DNA of 41,651 nucleotides from positions 1 through 41,651 of the forward strand of contig JBBSGZ010000017.1 of assembly GCA_038253555.1 (NCBI GenBank). Reading direction: 5' to 3'. The notes under the pieces are model-generated. The model was not told where the DNA came from, did no database searches, and saw only the letters and a list, made by a program, of their open reading frames with translations. Made by a program: the position numbers and the translations under genes. Positions 18,101-25,576 of the stretch are shown here, piece by piece; position 1 is the stretch's first letter; every line of letters begins with the position of its first letter. This stretch comes from JALYUA01 sp038253555 (GTDB taxonomy: Bacteria > Acidobacteriota > Thermoanaerobaculia > UBA5066 > Gp7-AA6).

Positions 18101-18516
18101 GTCTGGCGGACGCCGCGGCGGGAGGCCGTCACGGCGGAGGGACGCGCGCGGTCGAGCACGATCTCCGCGCCGACCAGGGCCCGGACGCCAGCGGCCTTCG
18201 CGGCCTTGTAGAAACGGGGGGCGCCGTAGACGCCATTGGCGTCCACCAGCGCGACGGCGGGAAGACCGAAGCGGGCGGCCTGCTCGACGAGATCTTCCGG
18301 CAGGGATGCGCCGTCTAAAAAAGAGAACGCGGAGGCCGCGCGAAGCTCCGCGTACGGGCGAGGCCCCGCGGCCGGCGCCGGCCGCCGCCAGTCCCTCTGC
18401 CGGAGGCTCTCCTTACGCGCGCCCGCCGCGACGATCTGGCCGACGAGCGGGCCGCCAAGGTCCCGCGACGGAGGGCCGTCGGGAGGCGCGTCGGAGGGTC
18501 GGGAGCGCTTTTCCAC
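15193..18516 (-). CDS. dnaE2: Error-prone DNA polymerase DnaE2 (ImuC)
   Basis: 1107 residues, the DnaE2 length. The PHP domain begins at about 55 (YAELRAASAFSFLDGASLPE), the polymerase core carries GRGSAANS at 415-422 and the catalytic acidic motif PDIDLD at 454-459, and the C-terminal part has helix-hairpin-helix and OB-fold segments (GFVFLTLEDETGM near the end), closing with VETVPSHDFR. DnaE2 is the translesion alpha-subunit paralogue that, with ImuA and ImuB, causes SOS-induced mutagenesis. No imuA or imuB lies next to it here. I see no clear LexA box in the 179 bases upstream. That spacer holds a short tandem repeat. A shorter start inside the first 50 residues is possible. Confidence 0.93.
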   Translation of the reverse strand: MEKRSRPSDAPPDGPPSRDLGGPLVGQIVAAGARKESLRQRDWRRPAPAAGPRPYAELRAASAFSFLDGASLPEDLVEQAARFGLPAVALVDANGVYGAPRFYKAAKAAGVRALVGAEIVLDRARPSAVTASRRGVRQTPPDGGEPARLTVLVESRAGYRNLCRLVTSGALGKIKGEAFVSADAVREHAEGLHALSGGDEGPVARALATGGFDGARAELERWSAIFPGRFHVELQRHGLREEEHRNHALVSLAGTLGLPLVATNGVRYARRRDKDLHDVFTCIRNRTTLDGAGRLLAAQRGRFVKDAREMAAIFADIPEALDHGWELAGALDFTLADLGYRFPEYPLSPGETPQSFLRQVTWNGARGRFRPLTARAQAQIERELAMIEKLDLAGYFLIVWDIVQFCLREKILVQGRGSAANSAVCYALSITAVDPVKMELLFERFLSEERGEWPDIDLDLPSGDQRERVIQHVYEKYGPHGAAMTANVITYRDRSAAREVGKALGYSAEQVDRLSRQLATWNFGEIRSPLEELSGEIAAAGLDPDDTRTRHFLRLFLQIQNLPRHLGQHSGGMVVAAGRLDEVVPLEPASMPGRVVVQWDKDDCADLGIVKVDLLGLGMLAALEEAIPMIRTHEKVEVDLAHLPADDPQVYAMMNEADTVGVFQVESRAQMASLPKNAPRKFYDLVVQVAIIRPGPIVGGMVHPFFDRRQGKAPVEYAHPCLEPILRRTLGVPLFQEQLLRIAMVAAGFTGGEAEELRRAMGFKRSVEKMESLEARLRSGMAERGIEGPAQDQIVKSITSFALYGFPESHAASFALIAYASAYLKARHPAAFYASLLNAWPMGFYHPATLVKDAQRHGTPAFPIDVTQSGWKCRWEAGGVRIGMRFVQGLREATGKRIEGEQASAPFAGVEDLARRCALRPDELDRLAQAGALVSFGRARRAALWQVAKVARPAGELFAELPADDPSPLREMSAVEETAADYRATQMTTGPHLVEHWRERLSAQGIFSAAELKTMPDGRRVKTAGAVIVRQRPGTAKGFVFLTLEDETGMCQAIVRPDLFKEQRAVIVGSGTLIVEGRLQNDGTLSVRAEKFWRLQEVETVPSHDFR

Positions 18517-18576
18517 GGCTCGAAGCGTATGGCGGTAAAAGGGCGTAAGTCAATTGCGGGCGCGGGTACGGGGCCA

Positions 18577-18611
18577 AGGGCGAAGGGCGAAGGGCGAAGG
18601 GCGAAGGGCGA
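18577..18611 (+). repeat. Five-copy 7-base tandem repeat (AGGGCGA)
   Basis: Five perfect consecutive copies of AGGGCGA, 60 bases upstream of the dnaE2 start and preceded by a degenerate copy (GGGCCAA). It is non-coding, in the 179-base spacer between dnaE2 and a DinB gene. Such repeats are prone to length change by slippage, so copy number may differ between strains. Confidence 0.85.
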
Positions 18612-18695
18612 ACAGAAGAGCACGGCTTGCCCGCCATTTCGGCTCGCCTCTGTTTTTGAGGTGTTTCGACAGCCATCCTGGAGGCGAGCCGACGC

Positions 18696-19160
18696 TTACT
18701 CTGGCTGGATCTTTCCCCTTCGCGCCGCCTCGATGAAGTCGGTGTAGGCCGGTTCAAACCCCGCTTCCCGCATCACCGTCGCGATCTGGCCCCGGTGATA
18801 CGCGGAATGCAGAACGACGTGCGTGAGGATGTCCGCGACGCGGCTCGACCACGGCTCCCCCTTGCTGTTGGTGTACGTCGCGATCCGCGAGAAGTCCCCG
18901 GCCCCCGGACCGTGCAGGAGAGCGTTCCAGCGGGCGGAGAGCTCCTCGAACCCCGACGCGCACTCGTCGAGCGAGAGGTCCGGCCAGACAGCGGATTTGT
19001 CGGTCCCTTCGATTCGCAAAAGCCAGAGGCGCCCGGTCCCGACGAGATGCCCGAGAATCTTTCGCGCCTTTTCAGGAGGTTCGCCGGCGGCTCGCAGCGA
19101 TGCCAGGGCTTCGAGGTTCGCCCAGTGCTCGTAGGAAAAGAGTCGCTCGAAGTCGCTCAT
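18696..19160 (-). CDS. DinB family protein
   Basis: 154 residues with the DinB-like four-helix bundle pattern. The three putative metal-ligand histidines sit in the usual places: one in the first helix region (SYEHWANLEAL, 9-19), and two in HVVLHSAYHRGQI near 124-136. DinB superfamily members include bacillithiol- and mycothiol-dependent transferases; most are unassigned. It starts a run of small minus-strand genes with 73 bases between it and the DUF5655 gene upstream. Two more DinB proteins and a DUF1569 relative are elsewhere in the window. Confidence 0.9.
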   Translation of the reverse strand: MSDFERLFSYEHWANLEALASLRAAGEPPEKARKILGHLVGTGRLWLLRIEGTDKSAVWPDLSLDECASGFEELSARWNALLHGPGAGDFSRIATYTNSKGEPWSSRVADILTHVVLHSAYHRGQIATVMREAGFEPAYTDFIEAARRGKIQPE

Positions 19161-19233
19161 CGGCGCCCCCCGTCTCTCTCGAAAACAGGCGGGAGCTGAA
19201 AGAGGAGTTCACGCATTTTGCCGGGACCGGAGA

Positions 19234-19599
19234 TTACTCCGGCGCGCTGCCGAGCGCATACGCCGCGCGAACCCACCCCTCGAACTCGAGGTCGAGCTCG
19301 TCTGTGCGCTCCAGGCAGAAATGGTGCGCGACCTGTCCCCGTGAGATCGTGCCGATCTTCTGGAACCGCGGATGCGGAACACGGGCCGCGAACACGAAGT
19401 GACCGATCAGATGCATCTGGCGGGGAGCGATCACCAGAAAGGGCCTTTCAGCCTGGAACACGATGCGCGTCTTCTCCGGGACGACGGTCGTGCGCCCGTT
19501 TCGGCGGACGAGCTTCTCGAGAGCCTCGAAGAGAGAGAAGACGGCCGGATCGCGGCCGGCAAAAAGGGCCGCAAGGGGCGCGGACGGGCGCCGGGTCAC
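19234..19599 (-). CDS. DUF5655 domain protein
   Basis: 121 residues from a GTG at 19599, chosen because it overlaps the ankyrin gene stop as GTGA (19596-19599); an ATG 13 codons upstream would overlap by 43 bases. The protein matches the small DUF5655 type: an N-terminal helix (FSLFEALEKLVRR), then beta-rich segments with the typical QMHLIGHFVFAARVPHPRF stretch, and a short C-terminal helix. Function unknown; these proteins occur in many soil bacteria beside stress-related small genes. Confidence 0.75.
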   Translation of the reverse strand: MTRRPSAPLAALFAGRDPAVFSLFEALEKLVRRNGRTTVVPEKTRIVFQAERPFLVIAPRQMHLIGHFVFAARVPHPRFQKIGTISRGQVAHHFCLERTDELDLEFEGWVRAAYALGSAPE

Positions 19600-20279
19600 G
19601 CCGGCGTCTGTCTGGTCGTAAGAGTGCACTCCAGCCACTCGGCCATCGCGACATGCCCGTTGGCCCGCGCCATGTCCGCCGCTGTTTTTCCTTCGTCCGA
19701 CCGCGCGTCGGTCCGGGCGCCGTGATCCACGAGAAGTTGTGCCAGGGCCATGTCTCCTTTTCCGGCCGCCTCATGGAGCGGCACGTACCCGGCTTGCTGC
19801 ACGGCGTTGGGATCCGCGCCGGCTTCGAGGAGCAGTCGGACGGAGACGGGATCGTGCGCGGCGGCCGCCGCATGCAGCGACTGCACTTTCATGGCATTGC
19901 GCGCCGTCGCGGCGACGTCGGATCCCCCGGCGAGCAGGATCCGCACGGCCTCGGGATGCCCGAAGAACGCGGCGAGTCCCAGCGGGAAGAATCCGTCCGG
20001 AGACCAGGCGTTCGCTCGAGAGGGGTCTTCTTCGATCAACCGCCGGAGGAGATCGACTTCTCCCAGCGCGGACGCTTCGAAGACGTCGAGCGCCGCCCCG
20101 CGAGCGACGAATGCCTCCGCAAGTTCGGGATGCCGATAGTAGACGGCGAGCAGGATGGCCGAGGGCCCCTCCGGCACTCGCGCCCGCAGAAGCTGCGGGT
20201 CCGAGTCGAGCAGAGCTTCCACCTCGTCGCGGCGGCCGGATTTCACCGCGTCGAACAGTTTCAGGTCTTCATCGGCCAT
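19596..20279 (-). CDS. Ankyrin repeat protein
   Basis: 227 residues made of about six ankyrin repeats with no signal peptide, so probably cytoplasmic. Clear repeat cores are GPSAILLAVYYRHPELAEAF, FPLGLAAFFGHPEAVRILLA, VSVRLLLEAGADPNAVQ and YVPLHEAAGKGDMALAQLL, ending GKTAADMARANGHVAMAEWL. A binding scaffold of unknown partner; its coupling to the DUF5655 gene suggests the two act together. 131 bases separate it from the upstream cupin gene and hold nothing I recognise. Confidence 0.9.
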   Translation of the reverse strand: MADEDLKLFDAVKSGRRDEVEALLDSDPQLLRARVPEGPSAILLAVYYRHPELAEAFVARGAALDVFEASALGEVDLLRRLIEEDPSRANAWSPDGFFPLGLAAFFGHPEAVRILLAGGSDVAATARNAMKVQSLHAAAAAHDPVSVRLLLEAGADPNAVQQAGYVPLHEAAGKGDMALAQLLVDHGARTDARSDEGKTAADMARANGHVAMAEWLECTLTTRQTPA

Positions 20280-20410
20280 GCGTTCCTCCGATCTTCGCGG
20301 AGTCGATTATTCCGCAGAGACGCCGCCGCCCGCGAGGTCCTCAATCGAATTCCCATCGAGGGGAGGGTTCGCCCCGACGCGGCCGCGCGATGTCGGCCTT
20401 CGCCTGATGA

Positions 20411-20767
20411 TCAACGCGTGTAGTCCTCCGCTCCGAGAAAGTGAATGGACACGTACGGCTGGTTTCCAACGACCCAGCTGTCGTGGGGAATGGCCGGGAT
20501 CGAAAACAGATTGCCCGCCGAAAGTTCGATCACCTGACCATCGTCGAAGGCGGCCACCGCCGTCCCGGAGACGACGATCCCGACATGGCCGATCCCGCAC
20601 CGGGTCTGGCCGAGCTCCCGCCCGACGTCTTCCGACCACTTCCATCCCGGCTCGTACGTCGCGCGGCCAATCGTCATTCCGGCGAGCCGCACGATTTCGA
20701 AGCGGCCCTTCGGAAACTGGCGCGTCTCGTCAGGAGCTTCGAAGCGCTTCAGGACGACGTCGCTCAC
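20411..20767 (-). CDS. Cupin domain protein
   Basis: 118 residues from a GTG at 20767, where family similarity begins (SDVVLKRFEAPDETRQF). The frame is open to 20878 and a longer start cannot be excluded. The small beta-barrel carries a typical single cupin: the first motif region is YEPGWKWSEDVG with GIGHVGIVVSG, the second is ELSAGNLFSIPAIPHDSWVVG, with the His and acidic residues usual for metal binding partly present. Many such proteins are signalling or detoxification cupins of unknown substrate. Upstream sequence to 20944 holds no other gene. Confidence 0.8.
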   Translation of the reverse strand: MSDVVLKRFEAPDETRQFPKGRFEIVRLAGMTIGRATYEPGWKWSEDVGRELGQTRCGIGHVGIVVSGTAVAAFDDGQVIELSAGNLFSIPAIPHDSWVVGNQPYVSIHFLGAEDYTR

Positions 20768-20944
20768 GGCGCCACCCCACCCGACTGAAAGAACACCGCG
20801 ATCGCGGGTCTCCGGACGGCGCTGGATCGGCCCGTTCCGCTTACGGACTCTGCGCTCAATTCCGTCCGATCGATCCAAGCGATGTGCCCGACGTCTCTGG
20901 CAGAAGGCATGGGTCCGTACTCCCGGCCCGCTCCGATCTCGGCC

Positions 20945-21475
20945 CTACTTCAGGATCCGAAAGGTCCCCATCCACCGGTCCGCCGCCTCCTCGTCGAAGG
21001 CGTACCGCCCGGACATCCGGCCCAGGGTGAACACGCGCCCCTTCGAAAGGGCGGCGGCGCCTTTCATTCGCAGCGGTCCGCGGTTCTCGGGGTTGGTTTC
21101 CAGGACCCACGTCATGCCGGGCGATCCGCCGACCGTGGCCGGGGCGGACGAGATCAGCCTGGAGTCGGGAAGCTGCTTTAGAAACGCGTCCCGCGTTTCC
21201 TCCAGGATTTGCTGGGGTCTCTTCTGACGCGCGGCCTTCGGGAGTGCGGCCCACGACACCATCGTCCGCTGATCGCCCGAGCGCAACTCGAAGCTGTGCG
21301 TCCCCGTCGCCGGATCGATCCGTTCCGAGGGGGTGCCGGGAAGGCGGACGGAGAACCGAGCCTTCGGCGGCGAGAAAAGCACCCACTCCGTGAAGTCCTG
21401 AGCGCAAAGGACGCCCGCGGCGAGAAGAGCGGCGGCGGCGGATTTCCAGGACAGAAAGACGCAGCGGCGGCGCAT
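20945..21475 (-). CDS. Secreted protein of unknown function
   Basis: 176 residues with a clear signal peptide (RRR followed by hydrophobic SAAAALLAAGVLCA, cleavage about residue 24-25). The mature part, WVLFSPPKARFSVRLPGTPSE onwards, is a compact alpha/beta domain ending RWMGTFRILK. The pattern (a bulky-residue lead, FSVRLP, then a final WxxTFRI) resembles the PsbP/DUF1795-like secreted fold, but I cannot assign it firmly. It is periplasmic or extracellular. Not tightly coupled to its neighbours. Confidence 0.65.
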   Translation of the reverse strand: MRRRCVFLSWKSAAAALLAAGVLCAQDFTEWVLFSPPKARFSVRLPGTPSERIDPATGTHSFELRSGDQRTMVSWAALPKAARQKRPQQILEETRDAFLKQLPDSRLISSAPATVGGSPGMTWVLETNPENRGPLRMKGAAALSKGRVFTLGRMSGRYAFDEEAADRWMGTFRILK

Positions 21476-21493
21476 GGAGGGGCTGATTGTAGG

Positions 21494-22014
21494 TCAGCCT
21501 CTCTTCCCCGCCACCTCCCGCTTCCATTTTTCGCGCAGGTACCAGGAGATGTGGTCTCCGTATTTCTCCTGGAGGTCGGCCCTCCTCCAGTCCTGGCCGG
21601 TGACGACCCCCCGGCACGAAAGAGACCCGCAGCTGCAGTTCATCTCATAGGATCGTCGTCGGTCATCGCCCAGTCGTGCGTCAGCTCTTCGCCCGGGAGG
21701 ATGTCGCGCAGCGCGACGAACACGTTCTGCCCGGCAACGCCGAGGTTCGGGTCGCACGAGTGGTTGCTGAAGATCATCCCCCCTTCCCGGTCCTCCGGTC
21801 GAAGCGGGCCGATGAAGAAACCGTCCGCAACCTGGATCTCCGCCGCGCCGAGAAGCGGCGCCACCCGCGCGAGCTCTTCGCGCCCGAAGACGGCTCCCCC
21901 CTTGATGGCGACCACCTCGCCCGCCCGGATCCCTTCGACGGCAAAGAGCCCGCGGCCCTGGATGGCGCTCTGGCGAACGCGCGTTTTCGGCGACCTCCAG
22001 GAGAGATCCGTCAT
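21494..22014 (-). pseudogene. SET-domain protein gene with internal frameshift
   Basis: The frame starting at 22014 encodes a SET domain (AIQGRGLFAVEGIRAGE; then FSNHSCDPNLGVAGQ, the NHSCxPN core; LPGEELTHDW) but stops at 21640 right after DDDPMR. The missing continuation is in another frame from about 21652: YEMNCSCGSLSCRGVVTG and a C-terminal helical part ending at 21494. Reading DDDP then YEMNC needs one extra base near 21651-21655, so a single-base deletion separates the halves. The intact product would be about 173 residues, a SET protein with a CxCxxxxC post-SET zinc motif, a potential lysine methyltransferase. Start overlaps the tautomerase stop as ATGA. Either a real pseudogene or a sequence error. 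Confidence 0.8.
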
Positions 22015-22418
22015 GACGGCGCGGGGCCGGGGTCCTCCGGGGCGTACTGCGCGATCCCGTTTCCGAAGGACCAGTTTTCCCGCGCCACCTCAACGACCTG
22101 GATCAGCACGTCCTCCGGACGCACGCCCGCGCCCGCGGAAAGATTGCGCGCGACGGCGGCGTAGAGAGCTCGCTTCTGCTGCAGGGAACGTCCAAGAGAT
22201 ATCGTGATCTGGACGAAGACGATCCCGGGCGTCCGCTCGATCGACAGGTACTGAGAATCGAACACGAGCGAGCCGGGCGGATGCTCGGTGATCACCTGAA
22301 ATCGATCGAGCCCGGGAATTCCGATCGATTCGACGAGCGCCTGGTGCACTCCCTGCCCGATCGCGTCGAGCTCATCGCGGGTCCGGCCTTCGAGCACGTC
22401 GATGCGTACGAGCGGCAT
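22011..22418 (-). CDS. Tautomerase family protein
   Basis: 135 residues. After Met1 comes Pro2 (MPLVRIDVLEGRT), the catalytic N-terminal proline of the tautomerase (4-oxalocrotonate tautomerase/MIF) superfamily. The length matches the two-unit fused forms. A GGAGG lies seven bases before this ATG at 22418, supporting it over a longer frame. It follows a GNAT gene by two bases and overlaps the SET gene by four, so the three are one transcription unit. Substrate unknown. Confidence 0.88.
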   Translation of the reverse strand: MPLVRIDVLEGRTRDELDAIGQGVHQALVESIGIPGLDRFQVITEHPPGSLVFDSQYLSIERTPGIVFVQITISLGRSLQQKRALYAAVARNLSAGAGVRPEDVLIQVVEVARENWSFGNGIAQYAPEDPGPAPS

Positions 22419-22420
22419 TC

Positions 22421-23023
22421 TTACCTCCGCGTCTGTCCCGTCTCCAGGACAAACACCATCGCCGGATGGCGCACCCCGTGCAGAAACAGCCGATCGGCGA
22501 AGAGACCTTCCCGGCGCGCTCCGCATTTCTCCGCCACGCGCTGGCTCGCGACATTCTCAACCGCCGAGACGATCTCGAGCCGGACGAGGCCGGTCCGCTC
22601 AAACGCAAACTCCGCCATACGCCGCACCGCCGCCGTGGCGATCCCGCGCCCCGTAGCCGATGTCCGCACCCAGTACCCGAGGTTCGCCGTGCCTTCCTCC
22701 CACCGGATCTGATTCAAGCCGCATGTGCCGAGGAAAGCGCCGCTCACGCCCTCGATCACGAAGTTGAACTCGCGTCGCTCGCGCCACACCACGCCACAGT
22801 GCGCGGTCCACGCTCGGGCTTCCTCGAGTGCGTAGGCCGGATGGCACCACGGCATCCAGGGAGAGATTTCGGCCATGGACTCCCGGGCCGCCTCGAAAAC
22901 CCGCCTGGCGTCCTCTGGCTCGTACTGCCGGATCGTGACAGCGGGCGCAACGATCGGCCGCAGGCGCTTCCCCTCCCTGTCGGTCTGCAGCCGTCGCGTG
23001 ACCATCTCGACATTGTTTAACAC
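22421..23023 (-). CDS. GNAT N-acetyltransferase (RimJ/RimL type)
   Basis: 200 residues from a GTG at 23023 that has GAGG seven bases upstream. Typical GNAT order: N-terminal VTIRQYEPEDARRVFEA, the central strand LGYWVRTSATGRGIATAAV with the acetyl-CoA pyrophosphate loop (R/Q-x-x-G-x-A variant TGRGIA), then VASQRVAEKCGARREG and a final strand. It resembles RimJ/RimL or small-molecule N-acetyltransferases. First gene of the unit with tautomerase and SET. Confidence 0.88.
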   Translation of the reverse strand: MLNNVEMVTRRLQTDREGKRLRPIVAPAVTIRQYEPEDARRVFEAARESMAEISPWMPWCHPAYALEEARAWTAHCGVVWRERREFNFVIEGVSGAFLGTCGLNQIRWEEGTANLGYWVRTSATGRGIATAAVRRMAEFAFERTGLVRLEIVSAVENVASQRVAEKCGARREGLFADRLFLHGVRHPAMVFVLETGQTRR

Positions 23024-23117
23024 CTTGATGCCTCAGGAGTGGCGGCGAAATGGTCTCCCTGCCCGAGGGACGTCTTGATCACCGCCGTGGCGAAGACGCA
23101 GCGCTTACCTGCGGGCC

Positions 23118-23160
23118 CCCTCACCCCAGCCCTCTCCCCGAGCGCGGGGCGAGAGAGGCC
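23118..23160 (+). repeat. Dispersed palindromic element (CTCACCCCAGCCCTCTCCCC type)
   Basis: CCCTCACCCCAGCCCTCTC followed by CCCGAGCGCGGGGCGAGAG, with an imperfect hairpin (CTCTCCCCG against CGGGGCGAGAG, one bulge). Sequences of this form, readable as LTPALSP in one frame, are widespread extragenic repeats in many GC-rich and gamma-proteobacterial genomes. It sits in the 240-base gap between divergent genes. It explains why the reading frame of the flavoprotein is open upstream of its real start. Confidence 0.6.
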
Positions 23161-23263
23161 TGGATCACCGCCCGTGGCGAAGACCTGCGCCCCCGCTGCC
23201 GTGCCGCTCGTCGGATCGCCGCCTTTGAGCGTCGCGCGGGCGTGCGCGCGCTATCTTCCCCGC

Positions 23264-24505
23264 ATGGCAGGGCGGAGGCGGCGCGTCGTGGTGATCGGAG
23301 CGGGAGCGGCGGGCTCGATGGCGGCGATTTTCGCCGCTCGCGGGGACGCGGAGACGCTTCTTCTCGAACGAACGCCGGACGGCGGCCGCAAGATCCTGAT
23401 CAGCGGCGGAGGGCGTTGCAACATTCTCCCTTCGCGGGCCGATGAATCGCGATTCGTGACGGATTCTTCCCGGAACACGTTGCGCAAGATGCTGCGTTCC
23501 TGGTCCCTCGCCGAGCAGATCACGTTCTTCGAGCGCGACGCCGGCCTTGCTCTCTCGGAAGAAACGGAGTCCGGCAAGCTCTTTCCGGCGTCGTCGCTTG
23601 CGCGCGAGGTGAGAGACCGGCTCTTTGCCCTCGCGCGTCTGGGAGGTGTTGAGTTCTTGACCGACACTCTGGTGACTGATCTGTCGGCGCGCGCGAAGGG
23701 TTGGAGCGTGGAGCGGGCCTCCGGACCGCCTCTCGAAGCGGACGCCGTCGTGGTCGCCACGGGTGGACTCTCCATTCCGAAGTCGGGAAGCGACGGCTCC
23801 GGGCTCGAGATCCTCCGACGGCTGGGGCACGTCATTCACCCGACCTATCCGGCTCTGACTCCCCTGACCGCCGCCGCGTCTCCGCTGTCGCACCTCGCCG
23901 GAATCTCGCTCCCGGTGACCGTCATTGCCCGCGACGGAAACCGGGGCGCGGGCGCCTCGGGAGGATTCCTCTTCACGCACCGGGGATACAGCGGACCCGC
24001 GATCCTCGACGTCTCCCACGTGGCGGTCCGCTCGCTCAAAGGGGCGTCTCCGGCCCGGCTTTCGGTGCAGTGGACGTCACGAACCCAGGGCGACTGGACC
24101 GCCGCGCTCCGCCCGGAGGGCGCGCGCACCGTGGCCGGAGCTCTCCGCCCGGCACTGCCCGAACGTCTGGCCGCCGCGATCGCGGAAGCGGCAGGAGTGG
24201 ATCCGGCTCGCCCCCTGTCGCGTCTGCTCCGCGAGGAGCGAATTCGGCTGGTGCAACACTTGACGTGCGGCGACCTGCCGTGGTCGGGTCACGAGGGATA
24301 CGCGAGAGCGGAGGTGACCGGCGGAGGCGTCAGCCTGGCCGAGGTCGATCCCCGCACGATGGAGAGCCGCCGCTGCCCCGGACTCTTTCTCTGCGGCGAA
24401 GCGCTCGATGCCTTCGGCCCCATCGGCGGGTACAACTTTCAGTGGGCGTGGGCCACCGGCCGGGCGGCTGGAAAAGGAAGCGCGGAAAGATGCGCGGCTC
24501 CGTAA
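23264..24505 (+). CDS. NAD(P)/FAD-dependent oxidoreductase (HI0933/YhiN family)
   Basis: 413 residues. The FAD dinucleotide-binding motif VVVIGAGAAGS is at 8-18, then the family-diagnostic GRKILISGGGRCN at 41-53, a second nucleotide motif VVVATGGLSIPKSGSDG near 162-178, the FLFTHRGYSGPAIL segment, and the closing FAD-contact motif GEALDAFGPIGGYNFQWAWATG. These define the HI0933/YhiN flavoprotein family; the reaction is unknown. The ATG at 23264 was chosen because similarity begins there; the upstream open frame only crosses an extragenic repeat. Confidence 0.93.
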   Translation: MAGRRRRVVVIGAGAAGSMAAIFAARGDAETLLLERTPDGGRKILISGGGRCNILPSRADESRFVTDSSRNTLRKMLRSWSLAEQITFFERDAGLALSEETESGKLFPASSLAREVRDRLFALARLGGVEFLTDTLVTDLSARAKGWSVERASGPPLEADAVVVATGGLSIPKSGSDGSGLEILRRLGHVIHPTYPALTPLTAAASPLSHLAGISLPVTVIARDGNRGAGASGGFLFTHRGYSGPAILDVSHVAVRSLKGASPARLSVQWTSRTQGDWTAALRPEGARTVAGALRPALPERLAAAIAEAAGVDPARPLSRLLREERIRLVQHLTCGDLPWSGHEGYARAEVTGGGVSLAEVDPRTMESRRCPGLFLCGEALDAFGPIGGYNFQWAWATGRAAGKGSAERCAAP

Positions 24506-24696
24506 TCGGCCGCGATTTGGTTATTCGCGGTCATCCAGATGACCGGACTCATAGCAACATCGGCAGCTCGGTGTCTTTTCACGCTTCGCGGGGGGAGCCG
24601 GCCCTCCAGCGTCATCCGCTGTCCCCGTCCCCGGCCCGCGTGCATTCGCGGGATGCGGCTTGAGAGAACCACGAGCCTCGAACGCCTCTCCCGCCT

Positions 24697-25206
24697 TCAC
24701 ACCTCCGGCGTGAACAACCGGATCTGATCGGCATCGGGAGTCAGGCGCATCATCCGGTCGAACTTGAATCCGACCTTTCCCAGCAGCCGCGCCGACCGTT
24801 CGTTCTCCGGCGACGTGATCGCAACGATGCGATCGAGGCCGAGAGTCTCCCGGCCGTAGGCGAGTGTCGCTGCAACGGCTTCGTATGCGTAGCCGTGGCC
24901 GCGGAAGGCCGGCAGAAACGCGAAGCCGACATCGGGATCGTCTAGCCCGTCGCGCCGGATGATCCCGCAGAGTCCGATCGCCGATGGACCGTCCTTCAAT
25001 TGCGTCACATAGAGGCCGAAGCCGTGCCGCGCGTACATGGGCATCGGTCCCGTCAGGATGTAGCGGCACGCGTCGTCGAGGTTTCGCACTCCCTTGTCGC
25101 CGATGTATCGCAGCCAGCCGGGGTCGTTCAAAAGCTCCAGGATGAAGGGGGCGTCATCGGGCGTCACTTCGCGGAGGACGAGACGCTCCGTTTGAAGGAC
25201 GATCAC
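24697..25206 (-). CDS. GNAT N-acetyltransferase (RimJ/RimL type)
   Basis: 169 residues from a GTG at 25206 that overlaps the stop of the alkyltransferase-like gene as GTGA; a GTG four codons earlier is the alternative. It opens with the RimJ/RimL lead LQTERLVLREVTPDDAPFI, carries the acetyl-CoA loop in FAFLPAFRGHGYAYEAV and the NERSARLLGKVGF segment, and ends in RLFTPEV. Likely acetylates a protein N-terminus or small amine. Coupled to an alkylation-repair protein gene. The 191 bases between it and the convergent flavoprotein gene hold nothing I recognise. Confidence 0.9.
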   Translation of the reverse strand: MIVLQTERLVLREVTPDDAPFILELLNDPGWLRYIGDKGVRNLDDACRYILTGPMPMYARHGFGLYVTQLKDGPSAIGLCGIIRRDGLDDPDVGFAFLPAFRGHGYAYEAVAATLAYGRETLGLDRIVAITSPENERSARLLGKVGFKFDRMMRLTPDADQIRLFTPEV

Positions 25207-25535
25207 CGCCGTTCCCACCGGAACCGCCCGAGCGGGATGCGTCCCGCCGTGTCGAAACGCACGCGCTCGCCCTCGAGACGCCGGCGCTGCACCAGGTGCA
25301 TCGGAACCTCATCCCCGGAACGCGGACTGATACGACCCTCCGCGTTGACGACGCGGTGCCACGGAACCCGGCTGCCCTCGATAGCATGGAGTGCATAGCC
25401 GACCAGCCGCGCCGGGCCCGGCACGCCGGCGAGAACCGCGATCCGGCCATAGGTCGCCACGCGCCCTCTGGGGATCCTCGCGACCACGCGGTAGATCCCG
25501 GTGCAGGCGTTCTCCGCGCCGTCCGCACCGGCCAT
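25203..25535 (-). CDS. Alkyltransferase-like protein (ATL), MGMT family
   Basis: 110 residues from the ATG at 25535 (a GTG at 25562 is possible). It is the MGMT C-terminal DNA-binding domain: IYRVVARIPRGRVATYGRIA (14-33), then the active-site loop PWHRV (58-62). In O6-methylguanine methyltransferases this loop is PCHRV; here Trp59 replaces the reactive Cys, the hallmark of ATL proteins, which bind O6-alkylguanine in DNA without repairing it and hand it to nucleotide excision repair. The Arg finger region and helix-turn-helix look intact. Confidence 0.9.
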   Translation of the reverse strand: MAGADGAENACTGIYRVVARIPRGRVATYGRIAVLAGVPGPARLVGYALHAIEGSRVPWHRVVNAEGRISPRSGDEVPMHLVQRRRLEGERVRFDTAGRIPLGRFRWERR

Positions 25536-25576
25536 CCCGGCCGCCCGGTGGGTCGCGGTCACACGGGTCCGCTTCT

